A DNA stretch of 64,000 bases from contig QXCR01000067.1 in assembly GCA_004380135.1 (NCBI GenBank), positions 93,581 through 157,580 on the forward strand, written 5' to 3'. Each line of letters opens with the position of its first letter. The first letter of the stretch is position 1. The notes under the pieces are model-generated. The model did not search any database. It had not been told where the DNA came from and saw only the letters and a list, made by a program, of their open reading frames with translations. The stretch is from Stemphylium vesicarium. Lineage: Eukaryota; Ascomycota; Dothideomycetes; Pleosporales; Pleosporaceae. This document shows, one piece after another, positions 53,582 through 63,953 of this stretch. The position numbers and the translations under genes are program-made.

Positions 53582-55447
53582 ACGTACCTCACGGGTTGGC
53601 GGGCCACACGGGTTGGCGGGACACTTTTGCCAAGCCCCCACCAAATTCTACCTATGCACGCGATGCCTCACCAACAACACCAGATGGAACCTTCTAACGA
53701 ACGTCAGATACAGACTGCCCTTCAAGCTCTTAAAGCAGACGCGACACTCTCCTTACGACGCGCTGCAGCTATCTATAACGTCTCTCGAACAACACTAAGC
53801 TATCGACGCGCTGGACGACCTTCACAAGTAGATTGCTGGCCTAAATCTAGGAATCTAGAGAAGACTGAGGAGGATGTGCTCGTTGAGCATATACTCGACC
53901 TTGTTACTCGTGGATTTCCCCCTAGGCTCGCAGCTGTGGCTGATATGGCCAATTCCTTGCGCGCGGAGCGCAATATGGGCCATATCGGCTTAAACTGGCC
54001 CAGTACGTTCGTCAAGCGCCGCCCTGAGCTCACAACGAAGTTTAATCGCAAGTACGATTACAAAAGAGCCCTCTGCGAGGATCCTGAGATTATACAAGGC
54101 TAGTTCGGCCTAGTAGCCAACATCAAAGCCAAGTACGGCATCCTAGATAAAGACACGTACAACTTTGACGAGGCAGGCTTCATAATAGGCCAGATATCAA
54201 CTAGAGCAGTTGTTACAGCTTCAGAGCGACGAGGACGGCCAAAATCAGTGCAGCAAGGCAACAGAGAGTGGACAACAGTCATCCAGGGCATCAATGCGAC
54301 AGGGTGGGCCATTCCACCCTTCATTATCTTCAAGGGCCGCTAGCACCTCTCTGCCTGGTATAAGGAGGAGGCTCTGCCTTAGGACTGGGTTATTGCAGTC
54401 TCCGAGAACGGCTGGACAACAAACGAGCTTGGTCTGCAGTGGTTGAAGCACTTTGATAAGCATACAAAGAAGAGGGTAGTTGGCAGCCACCGACTGCTCG
54501 CAATTGACGGCCATGAGAGCCACGACTCGCTCGAATTCCAGCAGTACTGCAAGGAGAACAAGATTATCACCATCTGCATGCCTCCACACTCATCGCACCT
54601 CCTGCAGCCTCTTGATGTAGGTTGTTTCTCGCCTTTGAAGACGGCGTACGGGCGCCAAGCCGAAAATCTCATGCGCAACCGGATCACTCACATCACAAAA
54701 CTAGAGTTTCTACCATGCTTTATACGCGCCTATAATGCTGCAATTACTCCTAGTAATATCCAAGGAGGGTTTCGAGGCGCTAGATTGGTCCCATTTGACC
54801 CAGAACGGGTCATAGCAGCCCTTGACGTCCGGCTACGTACTCCATCACCACCACTGCCTATCAACAACGAGCCCTGGCAGTCGCAAACCCCTAGCAATAC
54901 CCTTGAATTAGGGTCGCAATCGACGCTCGTAAAGGCAAGGATTCAGAGGCATCTAGATAGCTCACTAACGTCTATAGTGGAGGCCTTTAAGAAAGTCTCA
55001 AAGGGGGCAGCGATTATCGCGCACAAGCTAGTGTTGGCGCAAAAGGAGATCGCAGAGCTTCGAGCGGCAAATAAGGCTGCCACGCGGCGTAGATCGCATA
55101 AAAGGAAGCGGGTTTAGGCAAAGGGGACCTTAATAGTTGAGGATGGGGCTCGTCTAACTGCTCTAGAGGAGTTTGGAGCGCGTAGTGATGGGAAGAAGCC
55201 AAAGAAGCGGGTGCGCGCTGAAGGAGGTGAGCCAACTCAAAGGCGGTGTGGACGGTGTCATCAGACTGGGCATAACGCGCGTACGTGTAAGCAAGCAGTA
55301 GAAGTAGATTCTGAATAATATCTCATATCATGTTATACTATGTAGGGCCAAAGTGGGCTATTTTGCGCCAGAATAGGGTAGAGTTTGGTGGGGGCTTGGC
55401 AAAAGTGTCCCGCCAACCCGTGTGGCCCGCCAACCCGTGAGGTACGT
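53582..55447. mobile_element. pogo/Fot-type DNA transposon, complete ends
   Basis: A 1,866-bp element of the Tc1-mariner superfamily. Terminal inverted repeats of about 65 bp start ACGTACCTCACGGG and match over their length with one mismatch seen near the inner edge (AAATTCTA versus AAACTCTA). Each repeat contains the 14-mer CACGGGTTGGCGGG twice in tandem. A TA dinucleotide flanks both ends (53580-53581 and 55448-55449), the usual target duplication. It carries one transposase frame broken by four TAG codons, so it is non-autonomous now but could be mobilised in trans if a live relative exists (inference). Confidence 0.95.
53654..55318 (+). pseudogene. pogo/Fot-type DDE transposase with four TAG codons
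   Basis: A single frame from ATG 53654 to TAA 55316-55318, about 555 codons. It is interrupted by TAG at 54101, 54341, 54380 and 55115 but free of indels. Domains in order: an N-terminal HTH (LSLRRAAAIYNVSRTTLSYR), a CENP-B-type HTH (GFPPRLAAVADMANSL then NWPSTFVKRRPELTTKFNRK), and the DDE core with Asp in NFDEAGFIIGQ, LLAIDGHESHDS and HLLQPLDVGCF. Downstream is a coiled-coil segment (LAQKEIAELRAANKAATRRR) and a C-terminal CCHC knuckle, CGRCHQTGHNARTC. All four stops are explained by a single C-to-T or G-to-A change (CAG or TGG to TAG), as RIP makes. Catalytic Asp residues are intact. Confidence 0.92.
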
Positions 55448-55449
55448 TA

Positions 55450-55691
55450 TACTTTATCTTAAAGGCTGTTTTCTATTCGTATCCTTTAGCAATTTAAATA
55501 TAGTAGAATCCTTCCTAAATATTCAATTTTATAAACTACTTTACTCCCTAGAGTTAATCTATGAGCTCTATTATTAGTAGTAGTAGGTATTAATTCTTTA
55601 TCGTGCTACTATTCACTCTGCGGTAGTCAATATATAGTCGCTATTTTCTATTAGCTTTCTTAATAAATAGTATTAGCGAAGCCATCGGGCT
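55450..55691 (-). mobile_element. Outer Ty3/Gypsy element, RT fragment (downstream half)
   Basis: On the minus strand the sequence just below the inner element reads SPMASLILFIKKANRK, then a stop, RLYIDYRRVNSSTIKN and ELID, followed towards 55,450 by RIP-riddled KTAFKIKY. This is the palm/finger part of a Ty3/Gypsy reverse transcriptase. It continues directly from the fragment at 62,614-63,690, the inner element having split it. It stops at the TA of the pogo element; its continuation on the other side was not recognised. Confidence 0.85.
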
Positions 55692-55696
55692 ATCAC

Positions 55697-56141
55697 TGTG
55701 AAGGTCCGTCCTTAGAGGGTCCTAGGGTTGGTTCTCGGGAATGAGCTAGGCGCGTGATGGACGAGATAAGTTAAGCATAATATAAAGATTAATAAATAAC
55801 TTAAGAGTTTAAGAATTAAGTACTAATTCTTAGATTTTAAAGTTAAATATAGTAACTATAAAGATGCGCTATCTAGTAGCTATATACCTATATAATAGTT
55901 ATAGTAACTCCTAATAATAGTAGGGTATAACTTCTAGCGATAGTTATAATAGTCGTAATTACTTCTAGCAATAGTTGCGGTAGTCATAATTACTTCTAGC
56001 GATAGTCCTTAGCGTAGTAATTAGTTACGTAACTACTAATAGTTAGCGTTTTATAGGATCGCTATCCTAGTCTTACTTATGCGGCGTGGTTGCGGCGTAG
56101 TTACGGCGTGGTCGTAAGCGTTTTAACTTTAGGTTATAATA
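55697..56141. repeat. Long terminal repeat (lower-coordinate copy) of inner Gypsy element
   Basis: 445 bp, beginning TGTGAAGGTCC and ending AGGTTATAATA. Matches 62142-62608 along its whole length apart from C/T and G/A differences and one 22-bp insertion in the other copy. Its outer end abuts ATCAC. Confidence 0.93.
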
Positions 56142-56427
56142 CTATCTTCCCCTTCTAAGAATTTATTCTTAGATTACTTAACTTTAGTAGTTACTTAGCT
56201 TATAAGTAGAATTACCTTACGCGTTATTATAAGCTCTAAGGTTTACTATATTATCTAATTTCTATAAATATTAGATTTGCCTAGCCTAGAAAATTCTTAA
56301 CGCTAATTTTATTTCTAATATTACTTATAATAAGTGTTTTCTTAATAATTGCTCTTATTATATTATACTAAATTTGCCTCTTAAATGTGCAGAGTACACG
56401 CGTCTTAGCTAGTTATATATAAATATA

Positions 56428-56784
56428 TCGTGGGCCTCTTTAGATAAAACTCGCGAAGAGTATTAAGCGAAAGTAGATGCAGACAAAAAGTTGTTATCTG
56501 AAGTGATTGCGCGGTTGTTGCGCAGTAAGAAGATTCTAGCGCAGGCCAATAAGCGCGTACAAAGGAAGGCGCTCTGCCTTGCGTCGGAACTAGAAGCGGA
56601 GGGTAAGGATGTTAACGCGTAGTCCTTGGATTATCCAGCGGCGTCTATTAGTATCGCATATTCGCTAATAATATAGTCTACCTTAGGTAGTATAGATAAC
56701 GCAGTTGCGACCCTTAGTATTGCTAGTCCTAGCGGCGCTAGTAATACTAGTAGTAATAATATAGAAGCTATTAGTAGTTCGTAA
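56428..56784 (+). pseudogene. Plus-strand reading-frame relic inside the Gypsy element
   Basis: An open, clearly protein-like stretch on the strand opposite to gag-pol, between the LTR and the integrase end. It reads SWASLDKTREEY, TAA (56464), AKVDADKKLLSEVIARLLRS then KKILAQANKRVQRKALCLAS and ELEAEGKDVNA, TAG, SLDYPAASISIAYS, TAG, and a Ser/Asn-rich tail. It is a charged helical protein fragment, and 56,460-56,660 is visibly more GC-rich than its surroundings. The stops again are RIP-type. It may be the C-terminal part of another element or an accessory antisense gene of this Gypsy lineage. Family not established. Confidence 0.55.
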
Positions 56785-57369
56785 GGTTTGTATCTAGCTC
56801 CTAAGTATTATTACTTTTAGGGTAGCTTAACTATTTAACTAGATATTCTTTACTATTACTTTATATTTAGTATGCGAGAAATTTCTTAACTTTAAATTTA
56901 TTTTCTTCTTCTATTTTATAATAGAAGGTTTTCTAGAGTAGTATTTTAGGGTCTACTAATTCTAATATATTAATATAAAATCTTAGGTATATCTTCGCGT
57001 TAAGTAGAAGGTTAAGTATATAAGTAACTAGTCCCTTCTAATTAAGAATTAAAAATAGTCTAATTTTAATATTATTAAGTCCCTTACTAGGTTATATAGT
57101 GCGAAGGTTCTTCGTAAGTAGATAAACTTTATCCCCCCTCTTTAGCTAAGGTGCCGTTTTTCGTTTCTTATTAACATATAAAATACTCTAGCGTTATACC
57201 TTTTTAAGTTCGCGCTATAGCAACTCGTGTACTAACTTTAGCTTATTAGCTATAGCGATAGCTACTTCTATTTTCAGGCTTAGTAATGTTCGTGTAAAGA
57301 GATTTAGGTGTCTCCTATAGTTTGCGTAGAACGGAGTTTGTCCTATAGACTCCGAAAGCTTATTATTAT

Positions 57370-59420
57370 AGGCTATCTATACTATAGGTAGTAGTAAAAC
57401 CTAGTTATTCTACTAGTAGTTAATATAGATCTGTAGATAGGCTTTTATTATATAGTTCGTTTATTCTATTTATCTATCTATTTATAGATAATAAGCTATT
57501 AATAGCTTCCTTCTAGTACTAATTATAGCAAGTAATACTATCTAAAAGTTTAAAGTAAAGAGCTTATCTCTATTACTAATAATTAACTTTAGTATGCCGT
57601 AATACCTTATAATACGATTGTTAATAACGTGCGTAAGTTATACTACCGTAAAATCTTTGCGAAAGGCGATGTACTTAGCTTACTTTGTAAAATGATCTAC
57701 TACTATAAGAATTGCGTTATACGATACTTTAGTAATAAGGTCTCTTAAGACTAGTAGGCCTATAATAAAGTCTATAGAGATGTCTAACTATAGTGTGTTA
57801 GGTAGCTCTATTACTTGCATTTCTCTATAGGGTGCGTAGGTACTATATTTATTCTTTTAATAGTCTGCGTATTTAGTAATAAAGGAGGTAATCTTATCTA
57901 TTATATATAGAAACTCGTAATTTCGCTTAATAAGTTCTATTATTTAAGTAATACTAGGGTAACCGTGTATAGGGTCGTTATAGTATTACTTAATAATTAC
58001 TTCTTATAATTCTTCTAGTACCTTATTAGTAACTTATATAACTAGGTTTAGTATCTTTACTAATTCTAATAATTTATCTTTATAGCGTATAAGTATCGCG
58101 GATTTATTAATTATCTTAGTTCCTATAATATTATATCTACGGCTAAGAGCATTAGCCTTATTATTATCTTTTCTTAGTATAAATATAATCTTAAACTTAT
58201 ACTATTCTAATTTCTATAACTATTAAATTTATTATTTATTAAGTATCTTAGTAGTTATAAACGTAACTAAGTTCTTATAATCTAAGAATATTATAAGTTC
58301 TAAGTAACTCTTAGTATATACTCTCTAATACTTTAGGTAAGCAATAATAGCTAATAGCTTCTTATTATAAATATTATAGTTCTTCTCTAGTTCTAAAAGC
58401 TTACGTAAATAATAAGCTATAAAATACTATTAGCCTTTATATAATTAGCTAGCACATTCTCCTAGTGCGAGATCTAATAAGTTAGTCTTAAAGCGTAGGG
58501 GTTACCCTAATTAGAATATATAGAAGCATAGTAGCGTTATACTTATATTTTTAAGCGTCTAGAAGGCGTCTTCTACTTCCTTACTCTATATAAATAGTGT
58601 GTCCTTTCTTATAAGTCTTATTAATAGAATAGTAATTTTAAAGTAATTCTCAATAAACTATTAATTAAAGTTTAAGAATTTTAAGAAGAATTATATTTCC
58701 TTAACTATCTTTAGTAGTAGCTATTTCTTAACTACCTTAATCTTTTCTTCGCTTATGCGTACTCTATTAGCTCCTATAATATATCCTAAGAAAGCGACCT
58801 CTTCCTTATAGAATTCGCATTTCTCTAGCTTAAGTTATAAGTTAAACTAGTCTAGGCACCTTAGCACTATATAGATATATTCTACATATTCTTCTTTATT
58901 TTTAGAGTAGACGAGAATATTATCTAAGTATATAATAATAAAGATATCTAGATAAGCTCTTAATACGTTATTAATAAGTTCCTAAAATATTACTAGGGCG
59001 TTTATAAGCCTAAAAGGTATAATAGTATATTTATAATATTTATATCTTATTTAGAATGCTATTTTCTATTCTTTACCTTTCTTTATTCTAATAAGATAGT
59101 ATCTATCTTATAGATCTATTACTATAAAGATTCTTACTTAAAATAATTAATTCTAAAGCTCTATAATATTTAGTAATAGATATTAATTCTTTACTATAAT
59201 ATTATTAAGCTTGCGATAGTTAACGCATATTCTTAGTAGTCTCTTCTTCTTTATTATAAAGAGTATTAGGAATTCTACTAGTAAATTAGAGAGTCTAATA
59301 TAGCCCTTCTTTAGGTCTTTATCTAGCTACTTTCTTAGTACTTTAAGTTCTATCTCTAATAGTTAATATATTAGCCTAAAAGATAGAGCTTTCCCTTCTT
59401 CTAGAATAATCTTATAATTT
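57370..59420 (-). pseudogene. Gypsy pol: reverse transcriptase and integrase remains
   Basis: Reverse transcriptase: minus-strand frames near 59,200-59,300 show GYIRLSNLLVEFLILFI and RICVNYRKLNNIIVKN, the start of a Gypsy RT. The catalytic box is at 58919-58930, reading YLDN followed by ILVYS (the family has YxDD, so the last Asp has become Asn, a G-to-A change). Integrase: about 57,400-57,740 shows ILIVVDHFTK, KLIISNRDKLFT and a stretch corresponding to the usual HPQTDGQTER segment, now with several stops. Frames change and stops abound, so no product is possible. Confidence 0.85.
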
Positions 59421-61263
59421 TAGAGTTAATACTTTAATAAAGCTTTACTATCTACTACTTCTATAAATAGATACTTAAATTCTTTATACTCTTTTAGAAT
59501 ATTAGAAGTTATATATTTCTCTAAAACTTTAACTTTATAATCTAGAAGTATCTTATTAGTATCTATTAAGTTAAACTCTTATATCTTAAGGCCATTCTTA
59601 TATAAAGTTTACTATCTTTTAGTAATATTATAAACTTTTCTCTTATCTACTATTAAAATTAGTTAATATATAGGCTAGCTTATAGTTGCGTCTAGTCTAT
59701 AGTACTTAAATAAGAACTTCTTTAACTTCTAGTTAATCCGCGGGTTATATTCTTATAACTAGAGAAATTCTAATATAATATCGTAGGTAGCTAGTCTAAA
59801 GACGTCTAGGTCTATTCTTTCTTAGTACTCTTAGATACTAAGCGTTACGTTAGTAACCTTATATATAATCTTGCTTTCTTCTAGTATTAGTTATCTATTA
59901 GTAACCTATAGTAGGTAGGACTAATATTTCTATAGTAGTTAAAGTCTAGCTTTATCTACTACGCGCGTTAAAATATAGTTCGCTTCTAATCCTAAATCTA
60001 CTAAAGTATACATCTATACTCTATTAAGCTATACTAGTAGCTTAATAAGTTCTAAGGGATTTACTATATTAATCTCTTTAGCTAGGCCTTCTTAGCTATT
60101 TACTAGTCTAAAAAAGACTTAGTTCTAAATCTATAGAATTCTTTCGTGTCGTAGTGCTTATCGCATGCGCTACTTAGGCATATTTGCTAGTCATGCTCCT
60201 TATATTCATAGATAGAGTCGTTAATATATCATATCTCGTATACAGTTTATATCTAGATAATGTCTTACAGGTTCTCGTGACTAGGGAAATAAGCATTCTC
60301 GCACTTATTCTATAGGTATTTTAGGTATGTGTCTTTAATGCATATATCCTATTCTATCTTACACTTAAGGAATCTACACACTCTTCTTAGAGACTATATA
60401 GATTCCTTCTTCTCTAAGTAATAGGTCTTATAGAAGTCGTACGTGCAACTAGTCTATAATAATTTAGTATAATAGAGGTTGCGAGGATCGTACTAGTACT
60501 AAACTATAGTATCTTAGCCTATTTAGTTAATCTTTCGTTTGCCTTAAGGTTAGCTTTATAGCTATTATTTCTCTACTTCTTTAGCCTATAATAGCTTATT
60601 ATTCTAAGAGTATTATGCAAACTCTTAAATATCTTATTCTAGAATCTTAACTATCTAGCTATCTAATTCTATAGCGTACGGAGTTATCTCTTAGATATCT
60701 TTATTAGAAGGTATAACCGTAGGTTTATTCTATACTTATAGTACTTATTTAACCTATTAGAGATCTTTTAGTATTAGTAGGAACTTCTTAATCTCTAGAA
60801 GAATATTTTCCTAATCTTAATTAATCTCGTAGACTAGATTATAGAAGTGCTATTATATAGTTTATAGGATATTTAGGGTTTCTATAGCGTAGTCTACTAA
60901 TTCCTTATTAAGGTAGTAGAGTAGGCTATTAATCTATAGTAATAGTAACTCTATCTCTAGTAGACTTACGTAGAGCGTGCTTAGTTAATATTTTTCCTTA
61001 AACATAGCTATCTTGTCGTGCTTAGTGCGTAGTGGTTCTACTACGTCTTCTTCTAGTGTATTATACTTCTCGTTAGATGCGAGTAAGTTATCTAGGCATT
61101 CTATTCTTATAATAGTAAGGTTCTTAATTCCTTTAAGAATACCTTCTCTACTATCTACTTAGCATTTAATCGTAGGTTTCATAATAACTTCCTATAATTT
61201 ATTAGCTAGTTTACTAGCCTTTCTAAGTACGTTAACTTATCGTGCAACCTTATTTTTACTACG

Positions 61264-61308
61264 ATAGTCCTGTGCTATGTAGCCTACTTTACTATAGGCA
61301 TAGTAAGT
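61264..61308 (-). pseudogene. Gag zinc knuckle with Cys and His replaced by Tyr
   Basis: The minus strand reads YYAYSKVGYIAQDYR. Compared with the CxxCxxxGHxxxxC knuckle of Gypsy Gag proteins, each of the three Cys and the single His position is Tyr. Cys-to-Tyr (TGY to TAY) and His-to-Tyr (CAY to TAY) are exactly the changes made by G-to-A and C-to-T mutation. Confidence 0.7.
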
Positions 61309-62141
61309 AATTAGCTTTTTACTCTTATTACGCTAAAACTTTAGCTAACTTAGTCTCTTATTAATATTATTAAGGTGTATAAGCTTATAGCTATTTATAG
61401 CGTATATACTAGGGACTTAAAGTACATAGCTTCGCTAACGTCCTTAGTTTAGGTACGAATATTAAGGCTAGTGTCTTAGTTAGTTATTTATAGGCCCTTA
61501 GATATAGGTTTCTTAGTTAAATAGTCTTTCTTCTAGTATAAGCTTATATAACTTATTATTAATTTAAATAGCTTTATTTATAAGTTTATTAAATATATTA
61601 AGATTAGATCTACTTTATATAAGTTTTTTACGTATAATTAGCTTAAGACCTTATTAGTATATCCGCATTAAAGCGTTATTATCCTAGTTAATAACTATAG
61701 AGTATTATTAGAACTTAGTCGTATAGTTAGTAGTAGACCTAATCTATCTAAGCCTCTAAATCTTTTATTCTATAACTACTAATTCTTTAAAGGGTAAAAA
61801 GACTTCTTTTATCTTAGCTTTAAAAGCGTCCTAGTTATTAATAAGGTTAATATTATCTTAGTCGTTAACGTTATTATCTATATATTAGCATAAGATAGGG
61901 TTAGCCTACTTCTCCGCGTTGCCGCGAAGGAAGGTAGTAGCCTATACGACTTTATCGTCGTTATTAATCCTATTTCCTTTAATATAGAGGTATCTATTAA
62001 CTTAGAGTAGCTAAGCTTTAAGCTTACTATAGTTACTATAGTATAAGTTAGGCTTATTATTACGTACTAAGGTATAGGTGGCGTCTATAGTTATATCTAG
62101 GGTGTCTATTGCTACGTCGCTTATTTTAAGGGTATTTAAAG

Positions 62142-62608
62142 TGTAAAGGTCTATCCTTAGAGAGTCTTAGGGTTAGTTCTTAGGAATAAGCTAGGCGCGT
62201 AATAGATAAGATAAATTAAGTATAATATAAAGATTAATAAATAACTTAAGAGTTTAAGAATTAAGTACTAATTCTTAAATTTTAAAGTTAAATATAGTAA
62301 CTATAAGAGTGCGCTATCTAGTAGCTATATACCTATATAATAGTTATAGTAACTCCTAATAATAGTAGGGTATAACTTCTAGCAATAGTTATAATAGTTA
62401 TAATTACTTCTAGCGATAGTTGCGGTAGTCGTGATTACTCCTAGCAATAGTCCTTAGCGTAGTAATTGGTCACGTAACTGCTAACAGTCAGCGTTTTGCA
62501 GGATCGCTATCCTGGTCTTGCTCGTGCGGCGTGGTTGCGGCGTGGTTGCGGCGTGGTCGTAAGCGTTTTGACTTCAGGTCGTAAGCGTTTTGACTTTAGG
62601 TCGTAACA
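62142..62608. repeat. Long terminal repeat (higher-coordinate copy) of inner Gypsy element
   Basis: 467 bp, TGTAAAGGTCT...GGTCGTAACA. The extra 22 bp relative to the other LTR is a tandem duplication (CGTAAGCGTTTTGACTT-AGGT present twice, 62,549-62,606). Its last ~170 bp are clearly less RIP-mutated than the matching part of the other LTR. Confidence 0.93.
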
Positions 62609-62613
62609 ATCAC

Positions 62614-63690
62614 TTTCGCGAATAAATTGTTTACTTAGGTTCTTTCTAAGGTACTCGCACAACTCTAGCTTGTGCTTAGGCGCGATTAGGTATATTAGTC
62701 CTGGGACGAGCTTAGCTCCTTCTTGGATGTGGATCTCGTGATTCTACTCCTAGTAATCTACTAACTTAGTTACTTCTATTTCCTTAATTAGTTCTCTAAA
62801 CTTATTCGTATTATATTCCTTTAGAATATCTAGTAATTTAGGCTCTTTCTTTATAGTCGCGGCGCGTTTTAACTATATAACTCCTATTTTCTTAAGGTTA
62901 TTCTTATAGATCTTCGCGATCTTATAAGGCGAGATCTTACTAATTCTCCTATTCTTAGGTAAGCTCTAGACTGTCGGGCGTGTCTCTTTTTGTACTCTAG
63001 CAACCTTGCGCGTAGGTTCTTAGCTAAGTATTATCTTCTTTAGCTAATTAATAGCTAGATTATACTTAATTAACTAATTATAGCTAATTAATATATCTTC
63101 TTTTTTAAGATCTATAATATTAATATTAGTTTAGTCTCTAATCTCTACTACGTCTAGTAATACTAGTTAGGTTTCTAGTCTTATTATACCGCCCCTATAT
63201 CCTATAGGGTTATTATTAGCTAATACTACTTATATTAGCTATTTCTTAGCCTAGTAGAGTATATTATATCTTTCTACTACTCGTAATAAGATAATTATCT
63301 AGATAATACTACTATTAATAGTTACTATTATTTTATATCTATATACTAAGACTTCTATTCTTAACTTAAGATTCTATAGATTTATATCTTATATATTATA
63401 GAGGGTCGTTTTAGGACTACCTATACTAACGTAACTCTATCCCTAGTAGTATTCTAGTTTTTTAACTACCTAGCTTTCCTTTTCTTAGGAAAGTAGCCTA
63501 CGCTATACTTAGCGTTATAATAGATTCTATAATTATTCTTATAGTAGAACGTCTAATATAAGAGATTATAAGGAATAGGTCCCTAGCTAGTAGGTACGTT
63601 CTTTGTATACTATTTATTCTTAACTAGTTTATTCTTACTTATATCTTCCTAAGCTTAGTTCTTTCTATAAGTTTACTAAGGTTCTTTTTT
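62614..63690 (-). mobile_element. Outer Ty3/Gypsy element, protease-to-RT fragment (upstream half)
   Basis: Minus-strand sequence includes YLIAPKHKLELCEYLRKNLS then KQFIRESD at the edge of the inner element, the segment just before the first RT motif in Gypsy pol. Further upstream (62,850-63,600) are degraded frames with linker and protease-like sequence (IDLKKEDILISYNQL). The frame runs straight on into the fragment at 55,450-55,691 across the insertion (FIRESD / DSPMAS with the duplicated ATCAC). Heavily RIP-mutated; RIP-type AT-richness ends abruptly at about 63,690. Confidence 0.88.
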
Positions 63691-63953
63691 TAGTTTAGAG
63701 ATGTCAGATAGCAGGTGTTGCTGTCAGAAAGAAGGCTATCCAGCAGGCAGTTTTAGTATCGGTGTCGATTACAGCCATGTCGGCCAACCCGCCTCGATCC
63801 TACTTCGGCCTTACTTGCACGAGAGCATATACATCGTGATAGCACCATCATCAAGGACACACACAATGAACGATCATTAATTCCATAATATATCTCATCT
63901 AATCTGACAATTAAGAGTCTCACTGCCTCTACAACGAGCGACGAACTACCAAA
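63691..63953 (+). promoter_or_regulatory. Short unique region between transposon tract and next gene
   Basis: About 260 bp of normal base composition directly after the RIP-mutated block. It contains the presumed 5' UTR (TCTACAACGAGCGACGAACTACCAAA before the ATG, an A-rich start context) of the gene at 63,954. No TATA box is obvious. Confidence 0.45.

Larger units (their letters stand above)
55697..62608 (-). mobile_element. Inner Ty3/Gypsy LTR retrotransposon, RIP-inactivated
   Basis: A 6,912-bp element with two LTRs (TG...CA ends) and the 5-bp target duplication ATCAC (55692-55696 and 62609-62613). Coding sense is on the minus strand, so 62.1 kb is the 5' side. In order: a Gag zinc-knuckle region near 61.3 kb, reverse transcriptase around 58.6-59.3 kb and integrase around 57.4-57.8 kb. 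RT before integrase identifies Ty3/Gypsy. The interior is strongly AT-rich with stops in every frame and no intact ORF. It lies within the reverse-transcriptase region of an older Gypsy copy. Confidence 0.95.

Noticed and set aside
53393..53653. Upstream extension of the pogo transposase frame (Leu/Ile-rich)
   Set aside because: It crosses the terminal inverted repeat into AT-rich flanking hAT sequence; the transposase starts inside the element.
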